Both the position numbers and the translations under genes were made by a program. Below, in pieces: positions 37,526-50,000 of a stretch of DNA of 64,000 nucleotides (position 1 is its first letter; each line of letters begins with the position of its first letter). The notes beneath the pieces are model-generated. The model worked only from the letters and a program-made list of their open reading frames with translations, was not told the origin of the DNA and ran no database searches. The DNA lies in contig OZ020269.1 of the NCBI GenBank assembly GCA_963971225.1, forward strand, positions 107,641,486-107,705,485, in the 5' to 3' direction. Source of the DNA: Melieria omissa (lineage: Eukaryota > Arthropoda > Insecta > Diptera > Ulidiidae).

Positions 37526-38520
37526 ACGTGACATATATCATCGAAAGGGACAGGAAAGGCTATTGAACTCATCGAAAGGGTGAGGAAAGTGTGTCAACCT
37601 AAACACAAGATGTAAGAAACTGTGACGATCTAATCAAAGGAACAGGAAATTGACCTCATCGATAGAGACAGAAAACGTATCGACCTTATCGATAGGGATC
37701 GGAAAATGCCTAATCGACACAGTGAGGAAAGTGTATCGATCTCATCGATAGGGACCAGAAAATTTATCGACCAAATCGAAACGGACAGGAAAGTCTACCG
37801 ACCTCATCCAATGGAACATAAAAGTGTATCGAACTCATCGATAGGTACCGGAAAATGTGTCGATCTAATCGAAACGGTGAGGAAAGTGTATCAACCTTAT
37901 CCAAAGGAACAGGAAAGTGTATCGAACTCATCGATAGGGACTGGAAAATGTGTCGACCTCATCAAAACGGATCGGAAAGTGTATCGAACTCATCGATAGG
38001 TACTGGAAAATATGTCGACCTCATCGATAGGGATCGAAAAATGCGGTGATCTGATCGAAAGGAACAGAAAAGAGTACCGATCTCATCGATAGATACCGGA
38101 AAATTTATCGACTTCATCAATACGGACTGAAAAGTTGTCGACCTCATCGATAGGAACTGAAAAACATGAAGACCTGATCGAAGGGAACAGGAAAGTGTAT
38201 CGACTTCATTGATAGGGACCGAAAAGTTGTCGACCTAATCGATAGTAACCGAAAAATGTGGTGTCCTGATCGAAAGAAACAGAAAAGTGTATCGACCTCA
38301 TCAAAAAAAAACCGGAAAATGTGTCGACCTCGTCGAATGAGATCGGAAACTGTATCGACTTCATCGACAGAGACCGGAAAATGTGCCGACCTCATCGATA
38401 GAGACCGGAAGTGTATCGAACTCATCGATGCGGACCGGAAAGTGTATCGAACTCATCGATAGGGACCGAAACATTTGTCCAACTCATTGAAAGCAACCGA
38501 AAAGTGTATCGAGTGGAGGT
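37526..38520. repeat. minisatellite of about 31-bp units, roughly 30 copies
   Basis: Diverged tandem copies of GACCTCATCGATAGGGACCG plus GAAAATGTGTC (31 bp). Alternating GAACTCATCG and GACCTCATCG variants give a 62-bp two-unit higher-order pattern, clearest at 37925-38010. Both strands stay open in several frames because the unit lacks stops, so the frames at 37706-38462 are artefacts. Confidence 0.93.
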
Positions 38521-39210
38521 TCTCAACCGCAAACTGGTCATTTGGGAGGCCTACGATCGCTGCTACTGACAGAACTTTCCACTCTACTAATCTTTTTTAA
38601 ATCTACAACGTTTCTATAAAATCCCGCCGATGAAATTGCATGATCATTGGTTACCATTGGAAATTGTCTCCGTCAAAGCGTTTTTGCTTTAGGAAATGAA
38701 GATCATTGTTGGAAAATTGAGCGATCACAGAGCACACATTTTATATCAACGAAATTGACCGAAGATAGTCGACCAAAACCTGGCAGTCCGATTGGTTCTG
38801 TATTTATTGATTCTACTTATTGCTTGCCATAAAAATAGCTTCGTCGATGTGTTCTTGCTATGGGAGATACTAAAGATCAATGGTGGAAAATCGTAAAGGT
38901 TACATTTAAATTTCTTTCTGCGCCAGCAAACTTGCTCGTCTACAGTTTTCTATACACATATAATTTTTTTTTAATTCAACAAAGTCATGAAAAATTTTTC
39001 TGACTGAAATTTGCTGATTTTGAAATCATTCAAAATAAATGATTTATTAACGCTGCTGTTTTTTATAAATATTTTTTTATATTTTTTATATTTTTTTACA
39101 TTTTTTACAATTTTTACTGAGGAATTTCTGAGAAAATACTTGCAAAAGTTTTGTTAAAATTCTGGTTGATTTCCTGGTGAATACGTGGACTAACTTGCAA
39201 CTAACTGAAA
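38521..39210. other. non-coding, small diverged duplication
   Basis: Two segments (about 38675-38735 and 38840-38900) share TTGCTWTRGGARAT, AAGATCAWTG and TGGAAAAT in order, a possible old duplication of about 165 bp. No coding evidence. Confidence 0.4.
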
Positions 39211-39532
39211 ATGAATCACAGCGCGCAAATGTAAGTGTACCCTTCTAGTTTGTATGGATGTGTGCGTGTGTGGGGACGTCTATTTTATTGTGCACTGTGC
39301 TTGCAGCGATTGCATGTTGACGTTGAAATCCCGCCAACACCCACTCCAACAAATCGCCATTGATCGCGTCATCGACACCATTCGTCAAGACTTGACATCC
39401 ATGAAGAAGGCGCTGCTCCTCGTGCGCATAAAACACATGGCGAGCCTCATGAAAAAAGAAGAAGACGCGATTGAGGAGGAATTCGCGCAGCGGAACTTGG
39501 CCTTTTGGAGCGACTGCCCACGGAGTGTTTGA
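39211..39532 (+). CDS. small two-exon gene, family member B (81 aa), function unknown
   Basis: Exons 39211-39230 and 39307-39532; the 76-bp intron has donor AT|GTAAGT and acceptor CTTGCAG. Joined frame is 81 codons to TGA. The peptide starts MNHSAQID, sharing MxHS with member A, and is predicted to be mostly helix, Lys/Glu-rich near the C-terminal half (MKKEEDAIEEEF). The intron splits the Ile-7 codon in phase 2 with Asp-8 next, the family hallmark. Residues 29-66 align ungapped with members A and C, with invariant Arg-33 and Arg-47. No signal peptide, membrane segment or known domain seen. The nearest AATAAA is hundreds of bases downstream. Confidence 0.7.
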
Positions 39533-40174
39533 TTTTCCAATCTCTAACTTTTGTAAAGTTTGCAACAAATTGCAATTGTTCCAATATTCCTGGTAATCAA
39601 AAATCAAAAAACAAAACTTTTACACACGGCTGTGTCAAGAACCGTGGTGTACCTTGAGGCTTTAGAATTTGTGAGCATGCAAATTTTCTTTGTCGAAACT
39701 TTCTTGCTTTAGATATAGTAAATGTCAATCAAAATCGTGAGAATCGAGTTGTTTTTGTTATTGGAAATTGCTGGAAATGGGGGTTGGAGTAGGTAATGCT
39801 TTTTAATTGGCGAAATCATAATGAAATTAATTGCGAGTATTGAAGGCGAAAAAAGTGCGCTAAGGACGGTCTAACATTATGATCCATGATGCGTGATGAT
39901 CCAGAGAGAGACACCTTAAATAAAGCGGTAAGTCGGAGAAACTTTAGCACAATGAGCTGCCTAGTCTGAGTGTTTGAGGAATTGTACCTTCTAGGGTTCA
40001 TCTTCTCTGTTCCTTTCTCATACACATTCAAGTCTGGGAAATATATCTTCAAAACAACCAGTCTGCATTCACATAAGATATAAGAAACATGAAGACAGGT
40101 AAGGTTTCAATGGTAATCTGGTGAAAGCTTAAGGATAAAAATGGTTAATGGTGATATAGGACACATCGCGATAA
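39533..40174. other. non-coding stretch, no gene recognised
   Basis: Spacer after small gene B. AT-rich, no domain-bearing frame. Confidence 0.5.
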
Positions 40175-40540
40175 AATGCAATCATGAGTGCAGTTTTTTT
40201 AAACCTCAGAACTGGCTTAAACTCTATTCTGAACTCAGAAAGGTGTTTCATCAGAGATGATCCCAGAATCAAAACGGATTCAGGCTATGCGCTCAGGTGT
40301 TGTTGTTTTCATTCGACAACGCTCGGCCACATATTACAAAAGTCGTCAAGGATTCTTAGGAGGTCCTTCAATGGAATGTCTTATCGCAGCTGCTGTATGC
40401 AGTCCAGTCCAGTATTCATACCAGTCGTTATTCCTAACGTCCACCAATTGTTTAGGTCGATAACTCCTGACCTGGCCGAGCAGTACTTAGCTTTTCACGA
40501 AAAAGTCAAAAGCTGGATTGATTCTTGGATCGCTTGAAAA
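40175..40540 (+). pseudogene. mariner transposase C-terminal relic
   Basis: At about 40303 one frame reads FDNARPHITKVVKDS, the second catalytic Asp block (HDNARPH in active copies), then VLQWNVLS. After frameshifts another frame gives LFRSITPDLAEQYLAFHEKVKSWIDSWIA in pieces: LFRSI, LAEQYLAFHEKV and WIDSWIA, the usual mariner C-terminus. Stops and frameshifts show it is dead. This is a different mariner lineage from the intact copy at 9871. Confidence 0.85.
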
Positions 40541-40779
40541 TACCTCAAAAAACGATTTTTTCAAAGCGGATTACTAATGCTGCTTGGAAGATGGGTGACT
40601 AGTCATAGCTAACGTTGGACAATACAATAAAAATAAAAAAATAAATAAATAAAAAATCTTTGTATCAATTTCTTTGAATAAAGTTTCTAATTGAAAAAAA
40701 AATTTCTTGAAAGTTTATTGCACCCCGAATACCGCAAGTTTCATCGTTCTCAGATGAAACCAGCCCCAATACTTCGACC

Positions 40780-40926
40780 CAGTGTTGCACGAAAGGAGGG
40801 GTTTTGGGGCTTAAACCCCCACACACACAACAATTTCTGATACAAAATATGGTTTTAAATGGTATTCGGCTCAAAACTTGTACGTAAACCCCTCACCCCC
40901 AAAATGAAATCCTGTGTGCGCCACTG
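40780..40926. mobile_element. hAT-type MITE, 147 bp
   Basis: Ends CAGTGTTGCACGAAAGG and, inverted, CAGTGGCGCACACAGG. Flanking 8-mers CTTCGACC (40772-40779) and CTGCGACC (40927-40934) agree at 7 of 8, the 8-bp duplication of hAT elements. The interior has short runs of G and C near each end, as in the other three hAT copies here. Confidence 0.82.
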
Positions 40927-41097
40927 CTGCGACCTGTTAGATCTATTGCGATATTTGAATGGTTTCTAAAATAAAGATGTGATCATAGAGATAGTCACAT
41001 CCATAGATAGTCTCATTCCTCATCATTGGAGACAAGCTGAGGTCTGCTATCAATTTTTTAATAACGCAAGTGAAGGGAGTTGGCTTTATATGTCTTG

Positions 41098-41236
41098 CAG
41101 TGGCGCTCACATAGAGGGTTTTTGGGCTTTCCAGCACACCCAAATATCTGTTTGGTAGCAAATTTTGTTTCAAATGATATGGCGCCCAAAATTTGTGCAC
41201 AAAGTTCCCCCAAACGAAGTGCTGTGTGCGCCACTG
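41098..41236. mobile_element. hAT-type MITE, 139 bp
   Basis: Left end CAGTGGCGCTCACATAG; right end inverted CAGTGGCGCACACAGC. Flanking 8-mers ATGTCTTG and ATCTCTTT agree at 6 of 8. Clearly related to the copy at 40780-40926, 170 bp away. Confidence 0.78.
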
Positions 41237-41816
41237 ATCTCTTTCGCAATCCATGATCAGCTTTAGTAATGTTTCTCTCCACCGAACCACCTTTGACGAC
41301 ACACAATTAATTTGATAATTGTCCCATAATGAGTTCTGTGGCCGCAGTGCGATAACATTACCCAGTTACCAGTTCTTACAGCAGACAAACGCAGTTGTGA
41401 ATACGAGAAATCATGAATGAAACTATAAATAGACACCAAAGTCTGTCGGATGATGATCTTGAAAGCAGCGCTTATCACTTGGCAGACCAAAATATAGTTT
41501 CAAGCAAAACAAACACAAATTCGAAAAGCGCTGCCCAGCTGACCGGCCGGCGATTGTCTGCCGCAGCTCAAAGAGCTACACACAGAGTTTCGATGCTCGG
41601 AGCCACATGAACGATCGTATAAGACGTCGCTGCAGCGCTCTCGCGCTTCGACTTCGACTTCCAATTGGAGCCTGTCGAGGCGCGCAGAAAGTGCGTGCTT
41701 CATGCGCGATCGCCCAGCGCTCTTATACCACACACTGGAATGGCGCCTCTCCGCCGGCCACAGTGTCCGGCCGTCAGCGCTGATTTGAATTCTGGTCCGT
41801 TGGGCAGTGGGAAAAC

Positions 41817-41853
41817 TATAAAAGCCGCTGTCGAACGGCGCAGCAGCTCAGTT
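41817..41853 (+). promoter_or_regulatory. core promoter: TATA box and initiator
   Basis: TATAAAAG at 41817-41824 and an arthropod initiator TCAGTT at 41848-41853, A(+1) at 41850, within a GC-richer island. The next coding gene on this strand is the collagen at 44067. A strong acceptor (TTTTCCTACCCACAG ending 43952) opens an untranslated segment joined to the collagen start, so transcription from here followed by removal of a 5-prime intron of about 2 kb is plausible. The donor was not identified, so the link is inference. Confidence 0.55.
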
Positions 41854-42424
41854 CGTTTGAATTTGTTTGGCGCTTGAAATCGGTGCGGGATACAAGACGT
41901 GCATATATAGTGAAAAGTTGCGTGCAATAGCTGTGCAGCACTACTAGCGAACCTTTATGGGTGGGTATTGAGGTCAAAGCTGCGCCTGAGTTCAGGTGTT
42001 CAAATGTGCAATTCGAATCAGAAATGGAGAAAATATTATCCAAACAAAATACAATACTCGTGATTCTGGTGGTTTTGTGGTTGCAACAACGAAATAAAAT
42101 ATAGTTGACATGTGTTGCAGTGTTACATAACCACAAAATGTATGAAAAGGCTTCAGGTGCCACAGAGACGGCGACATTGAAGTGAACCGGAAGTGAACAA
42201 AATGGTTTTTCTGGGCTTGAAACCACTGCAAATTTGAATGTTGGAGCATGAAAATTTGTGTTTCTGCCACGTTTGCAAATGATTGCGGGCCTTAGTGCGT
42301 GGAGTAACGAGTCACAGGAACCGGAACCGGTTACTTTAGTTATTCAAAAAGTGATGTGGACTGAACTGTGATTTGAAGTCACAAAAAGTCAAGACTAAAT
42401 AAAAAAAAATAAATAAAATTGCCT

Positions 42425-43100
42425 TTAAAGCCAATGTTTTTTATGAAATGATTAGTTTAATATAGAACAAAAAGTAAAAATTAATGTTAAAAAATTAAAA
42501 ATTGTTTTCAAAGCGAATGTTTTCTATTAAATGAAATGTTTAAATCCTAAAATGATTACTTTGATCAGGCGCGGATGCAGAAAAATATTTCGGGGGGGGG
42601 GGGGTTTAAAAAGTAATTCTTTAATATTTACAAAATGCCTTTTAATTTGTATGTAGTTTTATAGTCGATCCAAATATTTCGGGGGGTTTCCACCCCCAAC
42701 CCCCCCTGGATCCGCCACTGACTTTGATGCATCACAAAAATTTAAATTAAATCTATATAAATCTATCTAAATCTATCTAAATCTAAAAAATTGAAAATTA
42801 TTTTAAAGCGAATGATTTTTATTAAATGAAATGTTTAGTTTGATTTATCCCAAAAAGTAAAAATTTATGCTAAAAACAAAATAGTAATTGTTTTTAAAGC
42901 GAATGTTTTTTATTAAATAAATAATTAAATTATTAGTTGAAATATCACAACAAGTAAAAATTAATGCCAAAAAAATTAAAAATGGTTTTTAATGCAATTT
43001 TTTTATGAAATGATTAAATGGTTAAATAATTAAATGATTAGTTCAAAAAACAGTTTTTTTTTTAAAGCGAATGTTTTCTGTTATTAAATACACAAATTAA
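42425..43100. repeat. AT-rich tandem repeat, about 85-90-bp units
   Basis: The word TTTAAAGCGAATGTTTTTTA recurs in diverged form at about 42425, 42507, 42802, 42893, 42987 and 43061, each followed by TTAAATGAAAT, TTTAGTT and AAAAAGTAAAAATTAATG in the same order. A 10-11-bp AATCTATCTA run lies at 42747-42785. A hAT MITE is inserted between units. Confidence 0.85.
42566..42720. mobile_element. hAT-type MITE, 155 bp, exact 8-bp duplication
   Basis: Left end CAGGCGCGGATGCAG, right end inverted CAGTGGCGGATCCAG, both followed inward by G runs (12 or more G at 42592). Flanks ACTTTGAT at 42558-42565 and 42721-42728 are identical. Inserted into the tandem array 42425-43100. Confidence 0.92.
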
Positions 43101-44066
43101 AACGAACAAAAATCAATTTAATAGATAAACTCGGTTGCTTTCTTTGTTTCTCGTTAAAACTTTGCTAAATCTTTTATTAGAAATTTTAAAAAATTATTAA
43201 ATTAAATTATTAAATTAACAAAAAAATATTAAAATAAAACGATAAAAAGTAACATAAAAAGATTTCAAAATATATTAAACAAAAATAAATTGAAATCACC
43301 AAACTTAATGCCGAATTTGTCACAAATCCACCCGTAACTATTGCATCAGGCGCGTTATACCTTAACCCGGCGCTGACCCGGCCAACTTCATACAACACTA
43401 ATACTAAGCACCGATCAGCGACAGGAAACATTTTGAAATAATTTAATTACTTGTGCGTTAAAAAAAAATGTTCAACTAATGACAATGAACCTCGGCAAAC
43501 ACGCTGAACAATCAGCAAGTCGGCAGCGCTTCTTCTCGTTTTTTTTGTTTTGTCAAAATTAGAACAAGATTTCGTTCATCGCAACCGCAACGAAGTGTGC
43601 GGACGAGCGGTTTTGAAAAGAGTGAATTGCGCGCGAGATAACCAAAAACACCCAAACACAGCAACAACGACACTTTAGAAAAAAGAATTATTAGCGTTTG
43701 GTTTTAGTTTATCAAGTCAAGTTGATGACCTCGTCCATTCCGAGTGAGATTACGGTTGGCCAAATTCAGTGCGTTCGTCGAGTGGCAGACGCGCTGCGCA
43801 ACACAAAATGCAACGCCACTGCGCCACTTCGGTGTACAAACGCGCGTCTCTGTGTGTGTGGGTGACCCAATTTCCGCGCGCCGTAAATATAGGTTATGTT
43901 TGATAGCTGCGCCCGCCGGTTAGTAATCAGCTTACACTTTTCCTACCCACAGTTTGTGCGTCCGATGGGCCTGTAGCTGCCACCAAAGTTGGAACAAAGA
44001 AAGCCTTCGCTGCGCTACACACACACACACTCTCTCGCAAGCACATCGCGTGCAAAACGTCACATC
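43101..44066. other. upstream region and 5-prime UTR of the collagen gene
   Basis: No coding frame. From about 43490 the base composition becomes less AT-rich. The acceptor ending at 43952 probably begins the exon holding the collagen start codon. An in-frame ATG lies at 43989, but the one at 44067 gives the proper signal peptide. Confidence 0.5.
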
Positions 44067-47000
44067 ATGAAAACGAGATTCGCGTCCTTGCTGTGGCTGG
44101 CAGTGATCGCGTGCCTGCTGCTGGACTATGCAGCCGGCGATCAGGTCGCCACTAAGCGCAAGACGCGCACAAAGAAGACGAAGAAACACCGCACCCCCCT
44201 GGCCGAACGACCGCAGGCCGAGGAGCCACAGCCGCAAGCCGATCTGCCCGGCGTGGAGGAGTTCGATGCCTACGACTACAACAACTATGACGGTAGGTAG
44301 AAACAGCCAATGCCAACAACACCCAATTCAAATCCAACACTAATCGATTTCGCCCCATGCCCCAAATGCGGTGCACCGCCATTAACGCTGCCGCCAAACA
44401 GCTGATTGCCTGTGCTTGCAATTCGGCCAGATGCGACGGCATAATTGTTCGCTTCAATTAGCACGCAACGACATTATCACTCAACCGATTTCAATTGCCT
44501 GTGCGCGTTGTGCGTTCAATGCATGAAAGTGCATCGTCGCCATCAATGCTCTGTATGCGTTTCGCATACGATGTGAGTCTGGTTGTTGTTGGCAATTGAT
44601 GAATAAGTAATTAAAATTCGCAACGATCTAACGTGCGCACTAAATGATGCCGATTGATGGAGCCAGCGTGTGGCTTCAAGCTGTTACAGCTGTCATCAAG
44701 CATTTCTATGCTGAGAGTTTGAGCTTTTCATGTGTCGGCACAAAAGTCTTAATCGACCCAAATATTTGGGGTTAAGTACTATGAAACTTTGATTTTTTCA
44801 ATCTGTCTGAGGTATTTTGCAACTAACTCAGATAACGCAGAGTTCAGCTCATTGAGTAGATTTGAAGAATTGCATCCTAAAACTGATCTCAAATGTATTG
44901 ATCGAAATATTTTTGAGACTATGATCCATGGATCCACTACTAAGTGCACTTTTAAAGTATCCGAACTTCCCGCACATTACCCTAGATTCGCCCTTCGTTC
45001 CCTCTCTGCAAAATTTTTCGCATAAACCTAAATCATTCATTGCAAAAGCAGCAATTTATTAAAGTTCCTAAGTGGAGCGCGCGCATCGAAACACATCTAC
45101 ATGGCAGCACAAACATCTTGAGCATTTATGTAGTACATACTCGTACATATATAATCTCGAGTATGTTGGCATGTTTGTGCGCACACCCATAAAACTGCAT
45201 GTCGTCAATTGCTTTGCATAGAAGTCCGCTCAAGTGGCACATGTCTGAAATGTGTGTTTTCAATTGATTTGCAGATGTCGATACGAACGCTGAAGTTGGC
45301 ACTTACGAGACGCATCAAGAAGGTATAGCACACAACTATTCATTCATTCGCTCATTGTCGCCCTCGTCGCAGCAACCACAATAACTTCTTCACACTTGCA
45401 GCGGGCTTTGTGTCGACGCCGCGCAGCCGCGCATCCGACAATGTGGTGAGCGCCTTTTCGTGTCATTTCGAGGGCAACTGGTACCGTGACGGCGATCAGT
45501 TCACAAGCGAGCAGAACGGCTGCACGAATGCCTGCTCGTGCCTGGAGGGGAAGGTTGTCTGCCGCGCCCCTGATGACTGTCAGCCGCGCGACAATGTGCG
45601 AACGTCCACCAGCACCGCACCGCCCGCCACCACTCCCCGTAATTTAGATAATCCGTACGCCGGCGTCGGCACCGGACAACGCGGCCTGCCCGGCTATCCG
45701 GGTGCACAGGGTCGTGCCGGCGAGGGCGGTGTACCTGGCTCGCCTGGTAATCCCGGTGTACCCGGCAATCCAGGCGCACCGGGTCCAGCACCCGATGTTA
45801 GCTACTATCACCAGCAGCTTGCTGCCGAATATGCCAATTCCGATAAAGGACCCCAGTCATTTGTGCCCGAATTTCAGTATCTCCAGGCTTCTGTCGGCCC
45901 GGTTGGCCCACGTGGCCCACCCGGTAGTTTGGGACCGTCTGGCCCGCAGGGCTTCCAAGGTATGCGTGGTGAGCCGGGAGAGCCAGGCTCGCAGGGCCCT
46001 CCCGGTTTGGTTGGCCCTCGCGGCATGCCTGGTGTGCCCGGTAAAGACGGTGTACCGGGCGAAGATGGCGAGGCCGGTCTGCCAGGTGCTGCCGGTACAC
46101 CGGGCCCACGAGGATTGCCCGGTATGCCCGGTGTGCCTGGTTTAAAGGGACATCGCGGTCTGCCTGGTGTGGATGGCTCGAAAGGTGATCAAGGTGCTGC
46201 TGGCGAAAAAGGTGCTACTGGACCAATGGGCGCAGTTGGGCCCCTAGGACCTGCGGTTGGTTTTATAAATTTCTTAGTCTTCAAACTTTTATGTAATTAA
46301 ATTGTTTTTTTTGACAGGGCCCTGCTGGACCCCGTGGAGAACGTGGACGCGAAGGTGCTCCTGGCCCACCAGGAGCCAGAGGTTTGGACGGTAATCCGGG
46401 CTCAGCTGGTCAGCCAGGTTCTATTGGCAAGCCGGGACCACCAGGTTTCCCTGGCAGTCCCGGTGCCAAGGGTGATATGGGTCATCACGGTCCAAAAGGT
46501 GATCAAGGTTTGCAAGGGCCTCGCGGCGAAGCCGGTCGACCAGGCACTACTGGTGAACCTGGTGTGGCCGGAGCGCCTGGAAAAGATGGCGTACCTGGAG
46601 ACAAAGGTTCAATGGGCGCTCCGGGATTGGCCGGACCACAAGGTTTCCCTGGACCACGAGGTCCAGACGGTATACCAGGTAGTCCGGGAGAACCGGGCAT
46701 AAAAGGTGCACCAGGACAACCAGGAGAACGCGGTTACAAAGGTAAATGCACCTCGTTTAATTTTTGTCACTCAATCTATATTTTCAAATTCACGTTTAAG
46801 GTGATATGGGCATCAAGGGTGAATCTGGACAGCCTGGTCCGCGTGGACTACCTGGTACCGTTGGCCCTGAAGGAAAACGAGGCAAGCGTGGTATGCGTGG
46901 CCCAACTGGACCTGCTGGTCCAACTGGTGAAAGAGGACCTCAAGGGCTTCCTGGTCTACCAGGACCCGATGGTCCAATGGGTCCAAAAGGATCCCCAGGC

Positions 47001-50000
47001 GATCGCGGTATACAAGGTCCGCATGGCATTAAGGGTAGTCCAGGAGATGTTGGTCCGCCAGGTATTCCTGGAGTTCAGGGCTTGCGTGGCTTGTCAGGTC
47101 GTGTTGGACCTGCTGGAAAGCCTGGACCTGCTGGTGAACGTGGTATACCTGGAGCTGATGGTAAGCCGGGCGAACAAGGCCCACAGGGCTTGCAAGGTAT
47201 GCCCGGCCCAATGGGCATTCCTGGAGACAAAGGCTTTACTGGTGAACCGGGTAAAAATGGTGAACCAGGAGCTCCGGGTCCTTCAGGTCCGCGTGGTGAC
47301 AACGGCAAAGATGGCTTACCAGGAGCACAAGGCCCTCGGGGCCCTCAAGGTCAAGATGGTGCAAGAGGCGAACCCGGCCCTGTCGGTGCCAGGGGTTTCC
47401 AAGGATTGCCTGGTGTAGCTGGTAATCCCGGCAGCCCAGGAAAAGACGGTGGTGCTGGCCCACCAGGTCCGCAGGGACCCATTGGACCATCCGGAATGCG
47501 AGGCGAACGTGGTTTCCCTGGCGAGCGTGGACCTGTAGGTCAACCCGGCACGCCTGGAGAACGAGGCGAGCCAGGAGTACCAGGTCATGATGGCCCTCCG
47601 GTAAAAATTTCTTTAAAATTACTAGCGTACAGTGTCAACTGAACTTGTTCTCCTGCCGTTTAGGGTGCGCCAGGCAGAAATGGTTTAAAAGGACATATGG
47701 GCGCACCAGGCATGTTGGGACTACCAGGCCCAAGAGGTTTGTCTGGCCCTCCTGGCGATAAAGGCGAACGGGGTAGTCTAGGACCGCTTGGACCAGAAGG
47801 CCCTGCTGGTCGCCCAGGAGACCGGGGGCCACAAGGTATAGTTGGACCACCAGGAGCACCAGGTGAATCTGGCGAAAGAGGAGAAACTGGCAATGCTGGC
47901 CCACCCGGTGAACAAGGTGCTGCAGGAGTGCCTGGCGAAAGAGGACCTACTGGGCTGCAAGGACCCCCTGGTTTTCCGGGTGCCCCAGGCTTGGCAGGAT
48001 TGACAGGTGCTAAAGGAGATCGGGGTGTGATGGGCATTAAAGGAGAACAAGGAGCCCCTGGATTACATGGACCTCCTGGTGAACAAGGACCAATGGGTCC
48101 AATAGGACTGCATGGTTCAAAGGGAGCGCGAGGTGAACCAGGCTTGAGAGGAGAACCCGGTCTGAGTGGTTTGCCAGGCAGGCCAGGTGACCAAGGTCCA
48201 CCGGTGAGATCAATTAAATGACATAAATAATTGAATATTTTAATACCTTTAATCTTATGTAGGGTCAACCAGGTAGCCAAGGTCTTTCGGGAGTAGCAGG
48301 ACTACCAGGAATAAAGGGAAATTCAGGCGAGCCAGGTAGACCAGGACAGCCCGGGTCACAAGGCTTACAAGGTGCTCCTGGTTTGGAGGGACAAAAAGGA
48401 GAGACAGGAAATGATGGACCACCGGGACCGGCTGGTAACCCCGGACCTCCGGGCAACACGGGAGAACGTGGCATGCCTGGTTTGCCAGGTCCAACTGGTG
48501 CAACAGGTCTTCGGGGCATAAGAGGTATACCTGGAGAAGTGGGTCAGCAAGGCAAGCCTGGAAAAGATGGAGAGCCGGGCCCACAGGGCTTAGCGGGTAT
48601 GTAGGAACATCGTGGACAAGCTTAGAGCATTTATGTTCATTTATAACGGTGAACAGGTCCTCAAGGATTATCAGGACCAATGGGAGAATCTGGTCCAGAA
48701 GGCCCACCTGGCAAACCAGGGCCTCCTGGTATCGCTGGTCGCCCTGGCGATAAGGGACCGCCAGGACAACTTGGAAATTCAGGTCCACCTGGAAATCCAG
48801 GACTTCCAGGATCACCAGGTCCAATGGGACCGTTAGGTTTGGCAGGCGAACGAGGCCCGAAAGGCGATATGGGCTTGCCAGGTGTTGAGGGACCCATAGG
48901 TCTAAGAGGAAAACCTGGCCCACCTGGTATAGAGGGGCCGAAGGGAGAACTCGGTGAACCGGGTCCGAAAGGTATCAAAGGACACCGTGGTTTGATTGGT
49001 CTGCAGGGCATGCCTGGCCAGCCTGGCATCAAGGGCGATATGGGAAATCCAGGAGTGCCAGGACAACCGGGTAAGCATGGCGAAATGGGTATGCGCGGTC
49101 CCCAGGGCAGAGATGGCAGCCCTGGACAGCCAGGACCTCCAGGACAGCCGGGTCCGAGAGGGCTCAACGGCAACGAAGGCAGACCAGGTCCGATGGGACC
49201 GTCCGGTCCGCCCGGGCCACCAGGACCGCCTGGCGAAACAATTGGCTACGATGCGGCAGCGCTGGCGGCACTACTGAACCAAGGCCAAACCAAAGGTGTG
49301 GACACCATGAGCGATCAGCCAATGGACATGTTCGCCGATGGACTGTCGGACGAGGAAAAGCAGGCGCTCGTTATGAAAGCCTTCGAACATGTGAAGGCAT
49401 CATTCGAGCGGCTGCGCAGGCCCAACGGCCAACAGTCGGCGCCGGCCAAGACATGTCGCGATCTCTTTGCTGCCTATCCGGAATACAAGTCGGGCGAATA
49501 CTGGATCGATCCGAACGAGGCGGACCCGCGCGATGCCATACTGGTGTACTGCGACCGGGAAACGCGCGGCTCGTGCATAATACCGAAGCCGAAGGAGACG
49601 CGCACAATCAGCTACAGCGGCAACGAGCGCGAACTGTGGTTGGGCGAAATGCAGGAGGGCATGAAAATCACCTACAAGGCGGACTCGCATCAGTTGGGCT
49701 TCCTGCAATTGCTGTCGGCGAAGGCCACACAGACCATAACGTTCCACTGCCGCAACATTGTGGCGTACAAGGACGCGAACGAGACGAGAGACAAGTAAGC
49801 GAGTTTGAAGTGAATTGACTGACTGAGCAGTTTTAATTGAAAATATTTTCAGGAACGGCTTGAAATTGCTGGCCTGGAACGATGCTGAGCTGACGCCGAA
49901 GGGACCGCAGCGCTTGCGCTATGCGGCTGATGTGGACGAGTGCAGAGTGAGTACCCGGATACGGTGCATAGTGAATGAGATTACTAAGAGTTTGATTTAC

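Noticed and set aside
37706..38462. Open frames with SVSNSSIGTGK-like repeats
   Set aside because: Product of the 31-bp minisatellite, which lacks stops; both strands are equally open.
43989..44066. Upstream in-frame ATG as collagen start
   Set aside because: The extra 26 residues would bury the signal peptide; the ATG at 44067 gives a canonical one.
45501..49173. Long overlapping open frames on both strands inside the collagen exons
   Set aside because: They are shadows created by the Gly-X-Y codon periodicity; the plus-strand collagen frame explains the sequence.
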